The position numbers were made by a program, and so were the translations under genes. From NCBI RefSeq assembly GCF_000333895.2, contig NZ_ANFM02000008.1, forward strand, positions 1-52,632: a DNA stretch of 52,632 nt. Reading direction: 5' to 3'. The notes under the pieces are model-generated. The model was not told the DNA's origin and ran no database searches. It worked only from the letters and a program-made list of their open reading frames with translations. Origin of the DNA: Grimontia indica. GTDB lineage: Bacteria; Pseudomonadota; Gammaproteobacteria; Enterobacterales; Vibrionaceae. Each line of letters opens with the position of its first letter. The stretch's first letter is position 1. This document shows, piece after piece, positions 27,388 through 37,612 of this stretch.

Positions 27388-29958
27388 ATGACGAAGACGA
27401 CCGAGACACCGCAAGAAGCGCAGGATATCGTCGCTCAAGCGGACACCGGAGCCCGCGCTCCGTCAGGTATATCAGGGAAGATCCTCTGGTTCGTTCCGCT
27501 GTGCTGGTCTATTTTCCAGCTCTGGTATGCCTCACCATTTACTGTCGCGCTCAATGATACCGAGGCACGATCGATTCACTTGGCGTTTGCTATCTTTCTG
27601 GCATTCACCGCTTACCCTGCATTGAAAAACTCTCCACGAGATCGCATTCCTGTCCAAGACTGGATATTTGCCCTCGCAGGAAGTTTTGCAGCTGGGTATC
27701 TCTTTCTGTTCTATACCGAACTCGCTTCACGCGCTGGTGCACCAACAACGTTTGATATTGTTGTTGCAGTCACAGGCATGATTTTGTTGCTGGAAGCGAC
27801 AAGACGCGCCCTAGGCCCGCCGCTGATGGTGGTCGCGCTGGTCTTCCTGCTCTATACCTTCGCAGGTCCCCACATGCCCGACGTTATCGCGCACAAAGGG
27901 GCAAGCCTGAACAAGGCCATGTCGCACATGTGGCTGACCACAGAGGGTGTATTTGGTGTTGCACTGGGTGTATCAACGTCTTTTGTTTTCCTGTTTGTAC
28001 TCTTCGGTGCCCTGCTTGATCGTGCGGGTGCAGGTGGCTACTTCATCAAAGTGGCGTTTTCTATGCTCGGCCACATGCGTGGTGGTCCGGCAAAAGCAGC
28101 CGTTGTGGCTTCTGGCCTTTCCGGCCTGATTTCAGGTTCATCTATCGCAAACGTGGTAACCACTGGTGTATTCACCATTCCACTGATGAAACGTGTCGGT
28201 TTCCCAGGAACAAAAGCCGGTGCGGTAGAGGTCGCTGCGTCAACGAATGGTCAGCTGACACCACCTATCATGGGTGCGGCGGCCTTCCTGATGGTGGAAT
28301 ACGTCGGTATTCCTTACATCGAAGTGATTAAGGCGGCGATTTTGCCTGCCATCATTTCTTACATCGCACTTATCTACATCGTTCACCTTGAAGCTTGTAA
28401 GGCAGGCATGACAGGCCTTCCACGTCGCCATCAATCAACGTTGGTACAGTCTCTGCTGAGCTTCCTGACCATCGTCATTGGTATCTGCGTGCTGAGCTTT
28501 GCGGTTTACTACGGTATTGGCTGGACCAAAGATGTATTTGGTGCTGCAGCAAGCCCAATCATTGCGGTTGCGATTTTCATTGCCTACATCGCACTGGTTC
28601 GCTACTCAGCGCAATACAAGAAAGATGCAGTAGAAGACCCTGCAGACACTGACCTTTCAGAGCTGCCGGATCCGGGTCCAACCGCTCGTTCTGGTCTCTA
28701 CTACCTGCTGCCAATCGTAGTACTGGTTTGGTGTCTGATGGTTGAACGCTTCTCACCAGGTCTGTCTGCATTCTGGGCAACCTTGTTTATGATGTTCATC
28801 GTCGTCACTCAACGCCCACTGTTTGCTTTCTTCCATGGCGAATCTAACTTCGGTGAAGAAATCAAAAACGGTTTCATCGACTTGGCAGAGGGCTTTGTTG
28901 CCGGTGCACGTAACATGATTGGTATCGGTGTAGCGACTGCTGCTGCAGGCATTGTGGTAGGCGTGGTCACACTGACTGGTATCGGTCTGGTGATGACTGA
29001 CTTCGTCGAGTTCATCTCTGGCGGTAACATCATGTTGATGCTGCTGTTCACCGCAATCATCAGCCTGATCTTGGGTATGGGTCTGCCAACGACGGCAAAC
29101 TACATCGTGGTATCGACCCTGATGGCACCAGTTATCGTGACACTGGGTGCTCAGGAAGGTCTTATCATTCCTTTGATCGCCGTTCACCTGTTCGTGTTCT
29201 ACTTCGGTATTCTGGCAGATGACACCCCACCAGTTGGTCTCGCGGCCTTTGCGGCAGCGGCGATTGCGAAATCTGACCCAATAAAAACTGGTATTCAGGG
29301 TTTCACTTACGATATCCGTACAGCAATCCTGCCGTTTATGTTCATCTTCAACACCCAACTGCTGTTGATGGATATTGAAGGCCCTGTGCATCTTCTGCTG
29401 ACCATAGGCTCCGCAGTGATCGCCATGCTGGTATTCTCGTCCGCCACACAGGGATGGTGGTTTACCAAGAACAAGTGGTGGGAAACCCTCCTCATGTTGC
29501 TGATCACCTTCTCACTGTTCCGTCCGGGTTACTGGTGGGATCAAGTGTTTCCACCAACGAACGATTACCCAGGTTCAGCTATCATTGAAGTAGCAGAAAA
29601 ACTGCCAAATGGTCAAACGCTTAACCTACAGGTTCGTGGTGAGACCATTGATGGCGATGTCATCACCAAACACGTACACCTTCCGGTGAACTATGAAGAA
29701 GCAGAAGGTCTAGCGCGTGTGCTGTCTACCGGTTTGGAACTTCGTGATGAAGAAGGTTCGAAACTGGTCGATATGGTTCAGTGGGGCAGCCCGGCGTCTG
29801 ATGCAGGTATCGATTTCGACTGGGAAATTGTTCAGGTAAGCACACCTGCTGAGCGCCCGGCGAAAGAATGGGTATTTGTGCCAACTCTTATCCTGCTTGC
29901 CGCCATGGCATGGAATCAACGCCGCCGTGCGAGAGCAGAAAAACAACAAACAGCGTAA
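27388..29958 (+). CDS. TRAP transporter fused small/large permease (4TM/12TM) with DUF3394
   Basis: This 856-residue inner-membrane protein fuses the small (DctQ-like) and large (DctM-like) subunits of a TRAP importer. Residues 25-180 hold the first helices; the DctM domain (about 115-560) has conserved GLISGSSIANVVTTG, STNGQLTPPIMGAAA, LGMGLPTTANY and ADDTPPVGLAA segments, typical of the TAXI-associated class. Residues about 660-840 look like DUF3394. The ATG at 27388 has AAAGGA at 27375-27380. TRAP systems need a periplasmic binding protein, and none is next to it. The downstream UspA-type gene recalls TeaD next to TeaABC. Substrate is unknown. Confidence 0.92.
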   Translation: MTKTTETPQEAQDIVAQADTGARAPSGISGKILWFVPLCWSIFQLWYASPFTVALNDTEARSIHLAFAIFLAFTAYPALKNSPRDRIPVQDWIFALAGSFAAGYLFLFYTELASRAGAPTTFDIVVAVTGMILLLEATRRALGPPLMVVALVFLLYTFAGPHMPDVIAHKGASLNKAMSHMWLTTEGVFGVALGVSTSFVFLFVLFGALLDRAGAGGYFIKVAFSMLGHMRGGPAKAAVVASGLSGLISGSSIANVVTTGVFTIPLMKRVGFPGTKAGAVEVAASTNGQLTPPIMGAAAFLMVEYVGIPYIEVIKAAILPAIISYIALIYIVHLEACKAGMTGLPRRHQSTLVQSLLSFLTIVIGICVLSFAVYYGIGWTKDVFGAAASPIIAVAIFIAYIALVRYSAQYKKDAVEDPADTDLSELPDPGPTARSGLYYLLPIVVLVWCLMVERFSPGLSAFWATLFMMFIVVTQRPLFAFFHGESNFGEEIKNGFIDLAEGFVAGARNMIGIGVATAAAGIVVGVVTLTGIGLVMTDFVEFISGGNIMLMLLFTAIISLILGMGLPTTANYIVVSTLMAPVIVTLGAQEGLIIPLIAVHLFVFYFGILADDTPPVGLAAFAAAAIAKSDPIKTGIQGFTYDIRTAILPFMFIFNTQLLLMDIEGPVHLLLTIGSAVIAMLVFSSATQGWWFTKNKWWETLLMLLITFSLFRPGYWWDQVFPPTNDYPGSAIIEVAEKLPNGQTLNLQVRGETIDGDVITKHVHLPVNYEEAEGLARVLSTGLELRDEEGSKLVDMVQWGSPASDAGIDFDWEIVQVSTPAERPAKEWVFVPTLILLAAMAWNQRRRARAEKQQTA

Positions 29959-29963
29959 TTAGT

Positions 29964-29982
29964 CCGGGGCATATAGCCCCGG
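29964..29982 (+). other. GC-rich hairpin between the TRAP permease and UspA-type genes
   Basis: CCGGGGC (29964-29970) and GCCCCGG (29976-29982) form a perfect 7-bp stem with loop ATATA. No T-run follows, so it is more likely an mRNA stability or processing element inside a two-gene operon than a terminator. Confidence 0.6.
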
Positions 29983-30009
29983 TCACTACCACACAAGAGA
30001 GTAGACGAC

Positions 30010-30447
30010 ATGTATAAACACATTCTGGTCCCTGTTGATTTGAATGATGAAAGCTTCGCGGACAAAGCCGTTGAGCACGCTGTTTGGATCGCTGGGCAAA
30101 CAGGTGCAACCTTGCATCTATTGACCGCCCTACCGGGCATTCACAACTCCATGGTTCAGTCTTACTTCCCGGAAGACGCTGCCCGCCAAATGAAACAGGA
30201 CGTGCGTAACAACCTGAAAGCCTTTGCCGAGCGCATGGTGCCGGAAGGCATTTCGTATGATTTGTCTGTGGCTGAAGGTAAGCCTTACAAGGCCATCGTC
30301 AAAACCGCTGACAGCCTTGGCTGCGATTTGATCGTGATGCCTAGCCATAAGCGTTCTAAGGCGAACAAACTTATCATTGGCTCTGTGGCATCTAAGGTGC
30401 TGGAACAGTCAAAAGTCAATGTGTTGATCATGAAGCCACAAGGCTGA
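30010..30447 (+). CDS. Universal stress protein (UspA family), TRAP-associated
   Basis: This 145-residue cytoplasmic protein has the UspA fold, starting MYKHILVPVDLND and ending with LIIGSVASKVLEQSKVNVLIMK. The ATP-binding signature of the family (G-2x-G-9x-G-S/T) is incomplete: the first two glycines are replaced (PSHKRS) and only the final IGS remains, so nucleotide binding is uncertain. GAGAG lies before the ATG. It is 51 bases after the TRAP permease with a hairpin between. In Halomonas, TeaD, a UspA protein in a TRAP operon, modulates transport; a similar role is inferred. Confidence 0.88.
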   Translation: MYKHILVPVDLNDESFADKAVEHAVWIAGQTGATLHLLTALPGIHNSMVQSYFPEDAARQMKQDVRNNLKAFAERMVPEGISYDLSVAEGKPYKAIVKTADSLGCDLIVMPSHKRSKANKLIIGSVASKVLEQSKVNVLIMKPQG

Positions 30448-30464
30448 TTGCAACACCAAGATCT

Positions 30465-30494
30465 AAAAAGGGCGGTATAGATACCGCCCTTTTT
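30465..30494. terminator. Bidirectional terminator between uspA-type gene and ubiX
   Basis: AAAAAGGGCGGTAT (30465-30478) pairs with ATACCGCCCTTTTT (30481-30494); the innermost pairs must open to form the loop. T-runs exist in both directions. Confidence 0.93.
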
Positions 30495-30511
30495 GTTTAT
30501 CTGAATCAGAG

Positions 30512-31144
30512 TTATTTGTCGCGCTGATCGTAGCCCCACCGCGGTACGAGAACCTGTTCGATACCGAGATGATCGAGAATACGCGCCACCATAAAGTCCA
30601 CCAGATCGTCGATAGACTTGGGCTGATGATAAAACCCCGGCGCCGCGGGCATGATGGTCACACCCATTTGCGACAGCTTCAGCATGTTTTCTAAGTGCAA
30701 AGTAGAAAACGGGGTTTCGCGCACCACCAACAGCAATTGGCCGCGCTCTTTTAGCACCACATCAGCAGCGCGCTCTGCCAAATTATCCGACATTCCATGG
30801 GCAATCGCTGCCAGCGAGCCCGCGGAACATGGGCACACTACCATTTTCTTGGGTGCTGCGGAGCCAGATGCCACTGGCGAGAACCAGTCTTCCTTGCCAC
30901 ACACTACCAATTTATCGGTGGGTGCATTGAGGTGTTTCACCAAGGTTTCTTTTGCCGCTTCAGGGCCGGATGGCAGTTTCAAACCGTGTTCCGTTGCCAG
31001 TACCACACGTGCGGCGGATGACACCAGCAGATACACTTCATAGTCAGCCGCGAGCAAGCACTCCAATAGGCGAAGACCATAAGGCGCACCGGAAGCGCCG
31101 CTCCAGGCCAGTGTGATGCGTTTGTCATTCATTGAACTTGCCAT
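30512..31144 (-). CDS. ubiX: Flavin prenyltransferase UbiX
   Basis: This 210-residue enzyme attaches a dimethylallyl group to FMN to make the prenylated flavin cofactor of the decarboxylase UbiD, used in ubiquinone synthesis. [10 protein letters not shown] near the N-terminus is the flavin-binding loop; [14 protein letters not shown] and the [10 protein letters not shown] region are conserved. The ATG at 31144 has AAGGAA before it inside the end of mpl; M5 at 31132 has no such site. It follows mpl by 7 bases and is probably co-transcribed. Confidence 0.94.
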   Translation of the reverse strand: MASSMNDKRITLAWSGASGAPYGLRLLECLLAADYEVYLLVSSAARVVLATEHGLKLPSGPEAAKETLVKHLNAPTDKLVVCGKEDWFSPVASGSAAPKKMVVCPCSAGSLAAIAHGMSDNLAERAADVVLKERGQLLLVVRETPFSTLHLENMLKLSQMGVTIMPAAPGFYHQPKSIDDLVDFMVARILDHLGIEQVLVPRWGYDQRDK

Positions 31145-31151
31145 GTGTTCC

Positions 31152-32507
31152 TTATTGTTGTTCCAACGCGGCTTTGAGCTTGTCGTGTATGCCGCCAAAA
31201 CCACCGTTGCTCATCACCAGTATAACGTCGTCTGCATTTGCCTCACTGACGATGCCTGAAACCAGAGCATCAATCTCGTCGAAGGTTTTCGCCGGTGCTT
31301 TACAGGCCTCTGCCACGTCTTTCACCGACCACTTGATGTGTTCCGGTTGGAACAGCAATACTTCATCGGCAGCATCCAGTGATGGTGCAATCTCATCTTT
31401 ATGTACGCCAAGCTTCATGGTGTTGGATCTCGGCTCTAACACCGCAAGGATACGGCGTTCTCCCACTTTGGCGCGCAAGCCTTCCAGTGTGGTTTTAATC
31501 GCGGTTGGGTGATGGGCAAAGTCGTCGTAAACCGTGACGCCATTGAAATCGCCTTTGTGCTCGAGACGGCGTTTGGTGTTGATAAAACTGCCTAAGGCTT
31601 CACACGCCAAATCCGGGGTCACCCCCACATGACGGGCTGCAGCAATGGTCATCAATGCATTACTGACGTTATGGTCGCCAATAAGATCCCACTTCACGCT
31701 GCCAACCAACTCACCTTCAAACCAAACATCAAATTCACTGCCGTCAGCTACACGCTTTTCCGCCTTCCAGATACCATCTTCGCCAGCAAACTCCAGCTCG
31801 CTCCAGCAACCCATCTCTAACGTCGATTTGATGTTTTCATCATTTGAAGGCGCAATGATACGGCCGATCCCCGGTACGGTTCTTACCAGATGATGAAATT
31901 GACGTTTGATAGCATTCAGATCGTCGAAGATGTCAGCATGATCGAACTCAAGATTGTTCATGATCAGCGTGCGTGGATGGTAATGCACGAACTTAGAACG
32001 CTTGTCGAAAAAAGCACTGTCGTATTCATCGGCTTCGACCACGAAGAACATGGTTTCACCAAGGCGCGCAGATACGCCAAAGTTACCCGGAACACCACCA
32101 ATCAAAAAACCCGGCTGATAACCGCAATCTTCCAAGACCCAAGCCAGCATGCTCGCTGTCGTGGTTTTTCCGTGCGTGCCCGCCACCGCCAGCACCCAAC
32201 GATCTTTCAACAGGAAATCCAATAACCACTGAGGACCGGACGTGTAATTAAGGTTATTGTTCAGCACATATTCCACACACGGATTTCCGCGGCTCATGGC
32301 ATTTCCAACCACTACCAGATCCGGCGCGGGATCAAGTTGCGAAGGATCATAGCCCTGAATGATCTCAATACCCTGAGATTCCAGCAGTGTGCTCATTGGT
32401 GGGTAAACATTGGCGTCACAACCTGTCACTTTATGACCCAGTTGTCTGGCTAGAATGGCTGCACCGCCCATAAAGGTGCCGCAAATCCCTAAAATGTGTA
32501 TATGCAT
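31152..32507 (-). CDS. mpl: UDP-N-acetylmuramate:L-Ala-gamma-D-Glu-meso-DAP ligase
   Basis: This 451-residue Mur-ligase family enzyme joins recycled murein tripeptide to UDP-MurNAc in peptidoglycan recycling. The N-terminal Rossmann-like region starts [15 protein letters not shown], and the ATP-binding loop GTHGKTT is at 110-116. [11 protein letters not shown] and the [11 protein letters not shown] segment are typical of Mpl. E. coli Mpl is 457 residues. It is divergent from fbp, as in E. coli. Confidence 0.96.
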   Translation of the reverse strand: MHIHILGICGTFMGGAAILARQLGHKVTGCDANVYPPMSTLLESQGIEIIQGYDPSQLDPAPDLVVVGNAMSRGNPCVEYVLNNNLNYTSGPQWLLDFLLKDRWVLAVAGTHGKTTTASMLAWVLEDCGYQPGFLIGGVPGNFGVSARLGETMFFVVEADEYDSAFFDKRSKFVHYHPRTLIMNNLEFDHADIFDDLNAIKRQFHHLVRTVPGIGRIIAPSNDENIKSTLEMGCWSELEFAGEDGIWKAEKRVADGSEFDVWFEGELVGSVKWDLIGDHNVSNALMTIAAARHVGVTPDLACEALGSFINTKRRLEHKGDFNGVTVYDDFAHHPTAIKTTLEGLRAKVGERRILAVLEPRSNTMKLGVHKDEIAPSLDAADEVLLFQPEHIKWSVKDVAEACKAPAKTFDEIDALVSGIVSEANADDVILVMSNGGFGGIHDKLKAALEQQ

Positions 32508-32810
32508 AAGGTTCCGTCAGCTTAAATCAGTGACTTTGCCCGGTCTGATTCCCTAAGGATCACAGATCCCGACATGTCCAAATTACTTCGATACGAATAA
32601 AAAGTTCTACACTATAAAATGTGTAACAAGTTGATTTTTTGTCCGGTTGTGACGTCACGTTTTTGGCAAAAACTTTTGCCTGCCACCCAAGCGATGCACC
32701 GGACGCATCGAATCAACCAGGAAAGCAAAGGCCTTATTGCTCTTCGCTTGCGACTTTGTTTTCCAGCATCTTACCCAAGAATCTAATAACAGACATCAAA
32801 AGGATCTGGA
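32508..32810. other. Divergent mpl-fbp control region with inverted repeats
   Basis: Two inverted repeats lie upstream of fbp: GGCAAAA (32665-32671)/TTTTGCC (32674-32680), and CGATGC (32692-32697)/GCATCG (32705-32710). TATAAAAT near 32616 is a -10 candidate for fbp without a good -35. No gene is seen. Confidence 0.5.
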
Positions 32811-33827
32811 ATGTCCGATATGCGTACACTTGGCGAGTTCATTGTTGAAAAGCAACATGAATACCCGAACGCCAGTGGAGAGCTCAGCTCACTCCTCTCT
32901 TCTATCCGACTTGCGGCCAAAATCGTCAACCGTGAAATCAACAAAGCGGGACTCGCTGATATCACGGGTGCATTTGGTGGAAAGAACGCCCAGGGCGAAG
33001 AACAACAAAAACTGGACGTCTACGCCAACGAGAAATTCAAAGCAGCGATGGCTGCACGGGATCAAGTGTGTGGCGTAGCCAGTGAAGAAGAAGATGATGC
33101 GGTTATCTTCGACACCGAACTTGGCCGCAACGCCAAATATGTCATCCTGATGGACCCACTCGATGGTTCTTCCAATATCGATGTGAACGTCTCCGTCGGA
33201 ACCATCTTCTCCATCTACCGCCGCGTTTCTCCTATTGGCCAACCGGCTACAATGGAGGATTTTCTTCAGCCGGGTAACCAACAAGTCGCGGCAGGCTACA
33301 TCATCTATGGTTCCTCAACCATGCTGGTTTACACAACAGGTAATGGCGTGCATGGCTTTACCTATGACCCATCCATTGGTGCGTTCTGTCTTTCCCACGA
33401 AAACATGACCATTCCAGAGGATGGCAAAATCTACTCCATCAACGAAGGGAACTACATCCGCTTCCCTCTCGGGGTGAAGAAGTACATCAAGTACTGTCAG
33501 GAGAATGTGCCGGAAGACGGACGCCCATACACGTCACGCTACATCGGCTCACTGGTGTCAGACTTCCACCGTAACATGCTCAAGGGTGGTCTGTATCTTT
33601 ACCCAAGCACTGCTGCATATCGCAGCGGTAAGCTTCGCCTGCTTTATGAATGCAACCCAATGGCCTTCATCATCGAACAGGCGGGCGGTAAGGCGTCTGA
33701 TGGCGCGCAGCGTATCATGGACATCAAACCCACTGAGCTTCACCAGCGCGTGCCGTTTTTTGTTGGCTCCACCCATATGGTGGAAAAAGTCGAAGAATTC
33801 CTCGAGACTTACCCTGGCGAAGAATAA
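32811..33827 (+). CDS. fbp: Fructose-1,6-bisphosphatase, class I
   Basis: This 338-residue enzyme hydrolyses fructose 1,6-bisphosphate in gluconeogenesis. The metal and phosphate-binding motif DPLDGSSN is at 115-122, and the active-site segment [21 protein letters not shown] follows the family. E. coli Fbp is 332 residues. AAGGAT precedes the ATG. The class I enzyme is normally inhibited by AMP; the N-terminal allosteric region is present. Confidence 0.96.
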   Translation: MSDMRTLGEFIVEKQHEYPNASGELSSLLSSIRLAAKIVNREINKAGLADITGAFGGKNAQGEEQQKLDVYANEKFKAAMAARDQVCGVASEEEDDAVIFDTELGRNAKYVILMDPLDGSSNIDVNVSVGTIFSIYRRVSPIGQPATMEDFLQPGNQQVAAGYIIYGSSTMLVYTTGNGVHGFTYDPSIGAFCLSHENMTIPEDGKIYSINEGNYIRFPLGVKKYIKYCQENVPEDGRPYTSRYIGSLVSDFHRNMLKGGLYLYPSTAAYRSGKLRLLYECNPMAFIIEQAGGKASDGAQRIMDIKPTELHQRVPFFVGSTHMVEKVEEFLETYPGEE

Positions 33828-33840
33828 GCACCCAAAACGT

Positions 33841-33868
33841 CAAAGCCCGGCAATATTGCCGGGCTTTG
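33841..33868. terminator. 28-bp perfect palindrome, terminator between fbp and tamB
   Basis: Bases 33841-33868 are a perfect palindrome around AATATT with a GC-rich stem (AAAGCCCGGC). It lies between two convergent genes. The T-tracts are short, so termination efficiency is uncertain in both directions. Confidence 0.8.
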
Positions 33869-33880
33869 TTCATTTTAGGG

Positions 33881-36800
33881 TTACTTGATACTGAACTGGT
33901 AAAGCAGGTCGACCGCATTGTCCGCGCCGGAAACCGCCTCAACATACAGATCAGACAGCAGGCGGTAACGCACCGTGAATTCCGGCAAGCTGGTAAAAAT
34001 ACCCACACCATATTTCACTTGAAGCCCCGGCAAAATATAACCAGACACTTCGACCTTCTCGTCATTACCGCTACCTGATGTGTCCACGGTTAAATCCTGC
34101 ACACCAAAGGCTTCGCCAATCTGACCCACCAGCTTACCGCTCTGGGAAAGGCCAAGGCCAATAAGCATCGACGTCATCGCATTGCCGTCTGATTCGCTGT
34201 CCAGATTTCGACCGCGTGTAAGGTAAGACAGGGCATTTGCCTGCGGCATGGCAGGATCTGAGAACACCTGTACTTCTGGTGCATCCGCAGGTCCTGTCAC
34301 ACGGATACCTGCTTCGACGCCATCTTCAATGGCATCTGGATTTCGGATCGCTTCCACTTGCAGATACGGCTGCTCAGGCGGACCATTAAACAGGATCTGA
34401 CCTTTTTTGATTTGCAGATCCTGACCAAATGAACGGTATGTCCCTTCTTCCAGATTGATCTCGCCGTTAATGTTTGGTCCTTTTCTATTGCTGGCCACAT
34501 CCAGTTTACCTACCAGATTGGTTTTCAGACCAAAGGCTTCAAGGCGAACGTCATCACCAATATTGACCGCAATGTTAGCGTTCACCGTGATCGGGTTGCT
34601 TTCTTCCTCAGAAACAGGCTGAAGATCGTCGTTCAGGATCACCACATCACTGGAAACCTGCACCGCCGATGCTGGCAGGTTTTCCACCACAATACGCCCC
34701 CAAGGCACCGAGACATTGCCATTCACATTCACGGACTTCGGCGACGCATTCAACGTCATGTCTGGGCTGACTTCCAGTGCAACCATTGGCGGCACGACGA
34801 CTTTCAGGCGTTGTCCTTTCACATTCAGTGATGCCAGCCAGGCATTAAGATCTTTCCAGTCCGCCTGACCGGTAAGTACCAGATCGCCATCCGGCGTTTT
34901 GATATCACCATTGATGCGACCATTGGTGCCATTTAACAACGCCGTTATCTGACCTTCCCTCACCTCCACAGGCGCAGCAAGGCTCTGGAGTCTAAGGCCG
35001 CTTAGCTCAATACTGCCGTTGGCGGTTGGCGCATCCAAGTCGCCATTGAGGATAACCTTACCATTCAGCATTCCCGCCAGTGTGGTGTCTTCACCCAAAG
35101 CCGGAGCAAGAATGTCGAGGTCGATATTATCAATGCCGAAGGTGCTCTTGAGGGTGCGTTTCTTGCTCTCCAAATCCCCCATTACCGCGTTGAGCGACGC
35201 TTTACCGTTGTCAGTCAATGCCAGCAGCACATCTGCGTTCAGGGTGTTATTAGCCAGCGTCGCATCAATGTTCACAGCATCCCAACCAATGGTCAGCGGC
35301 GCATCCAACTGTTCCGTCACCTTCCCTTTTGACAAGTCTACCGATGCTTTAAGGTTTGGCAGTGTGTTTGGCTTCCACGCGACATTGGCGTTGGCATTGA
35401 CCAGTCCTTCAATCGTGGTCGTCACAGGCAGGAAGGACTGCACAATATCTAGGTTGAAATCGACGATAGAAAGTTGGGCTTCGCCGCTGTTCGCCACTTT
35501 TGCGGGCTTGTCCAGACACACTTTGCTTTGTTTTTGTGTCCAGCAAAACGCGCCAATATCGACAGCACCCGATGTAAAATCCACATCAAGAGGAATATCA
35601 TTCGCGAGCTTCCAAGGCCCTACAGGCGTTGTGAGCGAAGAAGAATACAAGCTTCCCTTCCAGCCTTTTTTCCGGTCCAAACTGCCGCGAACGGAGAGGT
35701 TTGCCCCCACAGGCTTTCCATCAACCTTAAGGCTCACGGTCTGCTCTTTTTCATCACCGGACGCTCGCAGCGCGAGGCTTTTCACCTCTACGCCTTCTGC
35801 TTTCACGCCATTCACATCGACAATCAGGCCACCACCAATGATAGGAAGTGGCGTCACTGATCCACGGATACTGACATCCTGCACCGTGACCAGCTCTTCC
35901 CAACGCACCGCATTGGCATTGATTTGCAACGCCGCCTCAGGCTTTTCCAGCGTACCTGAAAGACCGATATTGCCTTGAATACTGCCGCCAGCCTGCGGCA
36001 CCGAAGCGGAAAGCTTGGGAAGGTTGAGATTGAGTTTCAGCGCCAGCGCTTTATCCACCTTGCCGGATACATCAATCCGGTTTGGACCATGGCGAAGGGA
36101 AAGCCCATTGGTTTCTACCAGCAAGTCGCCTTTGCCTTTCACATCCGAAGCATTGAGTTGGCCGCTTAAATCCAGCACCTGATCGCGGATAATCCCCTCT
36201 ATATCAAGCTCTGGCAGGCGCACTAACCAACCGCCTTGCTCCGTCAGTTCACCGCTGTTTTGCACCTCACCAGATAGCTTTCCTTCTGCTTCCGGCCACT
36301 GCAGCCCTGGCTGAATATCGGAAAATGCCAGTCGGGTTTGCCATTTCACCTGCTTAGACCAATCGACACTTGCCCAACCATCAATGCCGCCACCGAGGGT
36401 TTTCAACGAGATATCCCCCAGCATCACTTTGCCGAGGTCCCCCGTTAATTTGGTCGACAAGTTGATATTCGGAATCGCTTCACCCGAGGCTTTGGTTTTG
36501 ACCGATGCACTGTATTTTTTCAGGCTACCGCTGGCGTTAATCGCCGTGGAAGCCAATGTGTATTCGGCTTTACTGTCAATCGGCCACTGCAGGTTCTTAC
36601 TGGTCAGCAGCACGTTAAATGGCAGGTTAGGATCAAGCACATCCAACTTGCCGGAAAGCACGGCTTGCAACACGCCTTTCAGATTCGCATTGAGCGCCAA
36701 ATCGCGAAGGTCACCATTTGCATCCAGCGTCAGTGAGTGTCCCTGCAATGGCTCCATCCGAACATTGGCCTTGGCAGCAAGGTTCAGCGGATAGTTATCT

Positions 36801-37612
36801 TGCAGCGAGATATCGCCATTGAGCGTCACTTTACCCTGCTCAGCATCAAGACGAACTTCATCCAAAGCAATGTCATAACCACCCGCTTTGCCTTTCACAA
36901 AGAACTCGTGAATCACCTGTTTTTGCGGTAACAGGAGCTCTGCATCTTTCAGTGCAAAGCCTTCAATCACCACATTTAGCGGAATATTCACGGCGGGCAG
37001 TTCAATCGGTGCTTCACTGCTTGGAGGCGGTGCAGGGTCTGCAGGGTCAGACGGTTTTTCTTCACTCTGGGCAAGCTCGACCTTGATGCCTTTCCACTCG
37101 GTCGGTTTTAAGGTCACCGTGTTGCCCTGCATCTGGGCGGCGGTGGTCAGGCTGTCCCAATGCACTTTTGTGCCGAGAATATCGAGAGAGATATCCGAGA
37201 GTGCGACGCCATTGAGAAAGAGTGGGATTGGCGTTTTAATTTCCGTCAAGGACTCTGAAGGCGACGATTCCGGTGATGGCTCAGTTTCTCCTACCACCAC
37301 CTCAATGCCGTCACCCGTCAGTGACTCCACGCACAGCGCAGGACCACTCAGACATCGGCTGTTAATATCAAGGGAAAAAGATTTACCCGACAGCGAGAAA
37401 CCTTCCATGCTGAAAGCCACGCCTTCCAGCGCAAAGCCATTCAACAGCGCGCCACTGCTTTTTTCTATGGTTAACTCAGGCAGGGCTTTTTGAGCGCCCC
37501 AGACCGCGAGTTTCACACCCGCGGGGGTCAGTAATACCGCAAAGACACCGGCGGCGACCAGAACCAACAACAATACGATGGCGATAACGAATCGCTTGAT
37601 CCAACGCATCAT
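33881..37612 (-). CDS. tamB: Translocation and assembly module subunit TamB
   Basis: This 1243-residue protein is anchored in the inner membrane by an N-terminal helix (about 9-30) and spans the periplasm as a long beta-taco; the family is linked to phospholipid transport to the outer membrane and works with TamA. The C-terminal DUF490 domain (about 900-1243) ends with YRLLSDLYVEAVSGADNAVDLLYQF. A serine/proline-rich insert lies near 110-125, and another near 185-200. E. coli TamB is 1259 residues. Its ATG overlaps the tamA stop as ATGA, so translation is coupled. Confidence 0.95.
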   Translation of the reverse strand: MMRWIKRFVIAIVLLLVLVAAGVFAVLLTPAGVKLAVWGAQKALPELTIEKSSGALLNGFALEGVAFSMEGFSLSGKSFSLDINSRCLSGPALCVESLTGDGIEVVVGETEPSPESSPSESLTEIKTPIPLFLNGVALSDISLDILGTKVHWDSLTTAAQMQGNTVTLKPTEWKGIKVELAQSEEKPSDPADPAPPPSSEAPIELPAVNIPLNVVIEGFALKDAELLLPQKQVIHEFFVKGKAGGYDIALDEVRLDAEQGKVTLNGDISLQDNYPLNLAAKANVRMEPLQGHSLTLDANGDLRDLALNANLKGVLQAVLSGKLDVLDPNLPFNVLLTSKNLQWPIDSKAEYTLASTAINASGSLKKYSASVKTKASGEAIPNINLSTKLTGDLGKVMLGDISLKTLGGGIDGWASVDWSKQVKWQTRLAFSDIQPGLQWPEAEGKLSGEVQNSGELTEQGGWLVRLPELDIEGIIRDQVLDLSGQLNASDVKGKGDLLVETNGLSLRHGPNRIDVSGKVDKALALKLNLNLPKLSASVPQAGGSIQGNIGLSGTLEKPEAALQINANAVRWEELVTVQDVSIRGSVTPLPIIGGGLIVDVNGVKAEGVEVKSLALRASGDEKEQTVSLKVDGKPVGANLSVRGSLDRKKGWKGSLYSSSLTTPVGPWKLANDIPLDVDFTSGAVDIGAFCWTQKQSKVCLDKPAKVANSGEAQLSIVDFNLDIVQSFLPVTTTIEGLVNANANVAWKPNTLPNLKASVDLSKGKVTEQLDAPLTIGWDAVNIDATLANNTLNADVLLALTDNGKASLNAVMGDLESKKRTLKSTFGIDNIDLDILAPALGEDTTLAGMLNGKVILNGDLDAPTANGSIELSGLRLQSLAAPVEVREGQITALLNGTNGRINGDIKTPDGDLVLTGQADWKDLNAWLASLNVKGQRLKVVVPPMVALEVSPDMTLNASPKSVNVNGNVSVPWGRIVVENLPASAVQVSSDVVILNDDLQPVSEEESNPITVNANIAVNIGDDVRLEAFGLKTNLVGKLDVASNRKGPNINGEINLEEGTYRSFGQDLQIKKGQILFNGPPEQPYLQVEAIRNPDAIEDGVEAGIRVTGPADAPEVQVFSDPAMPQANALSYLTRGRNLDSESDGNAMTSMLIGLGLSQSGKLVGQIGEAFGVQDLTVDTSGSGNDEKVEVSGYILPGLQVKYGVGIFTSLPEFTVRYRLLSDLYVEAVSGADNAVDLLYQFSIK

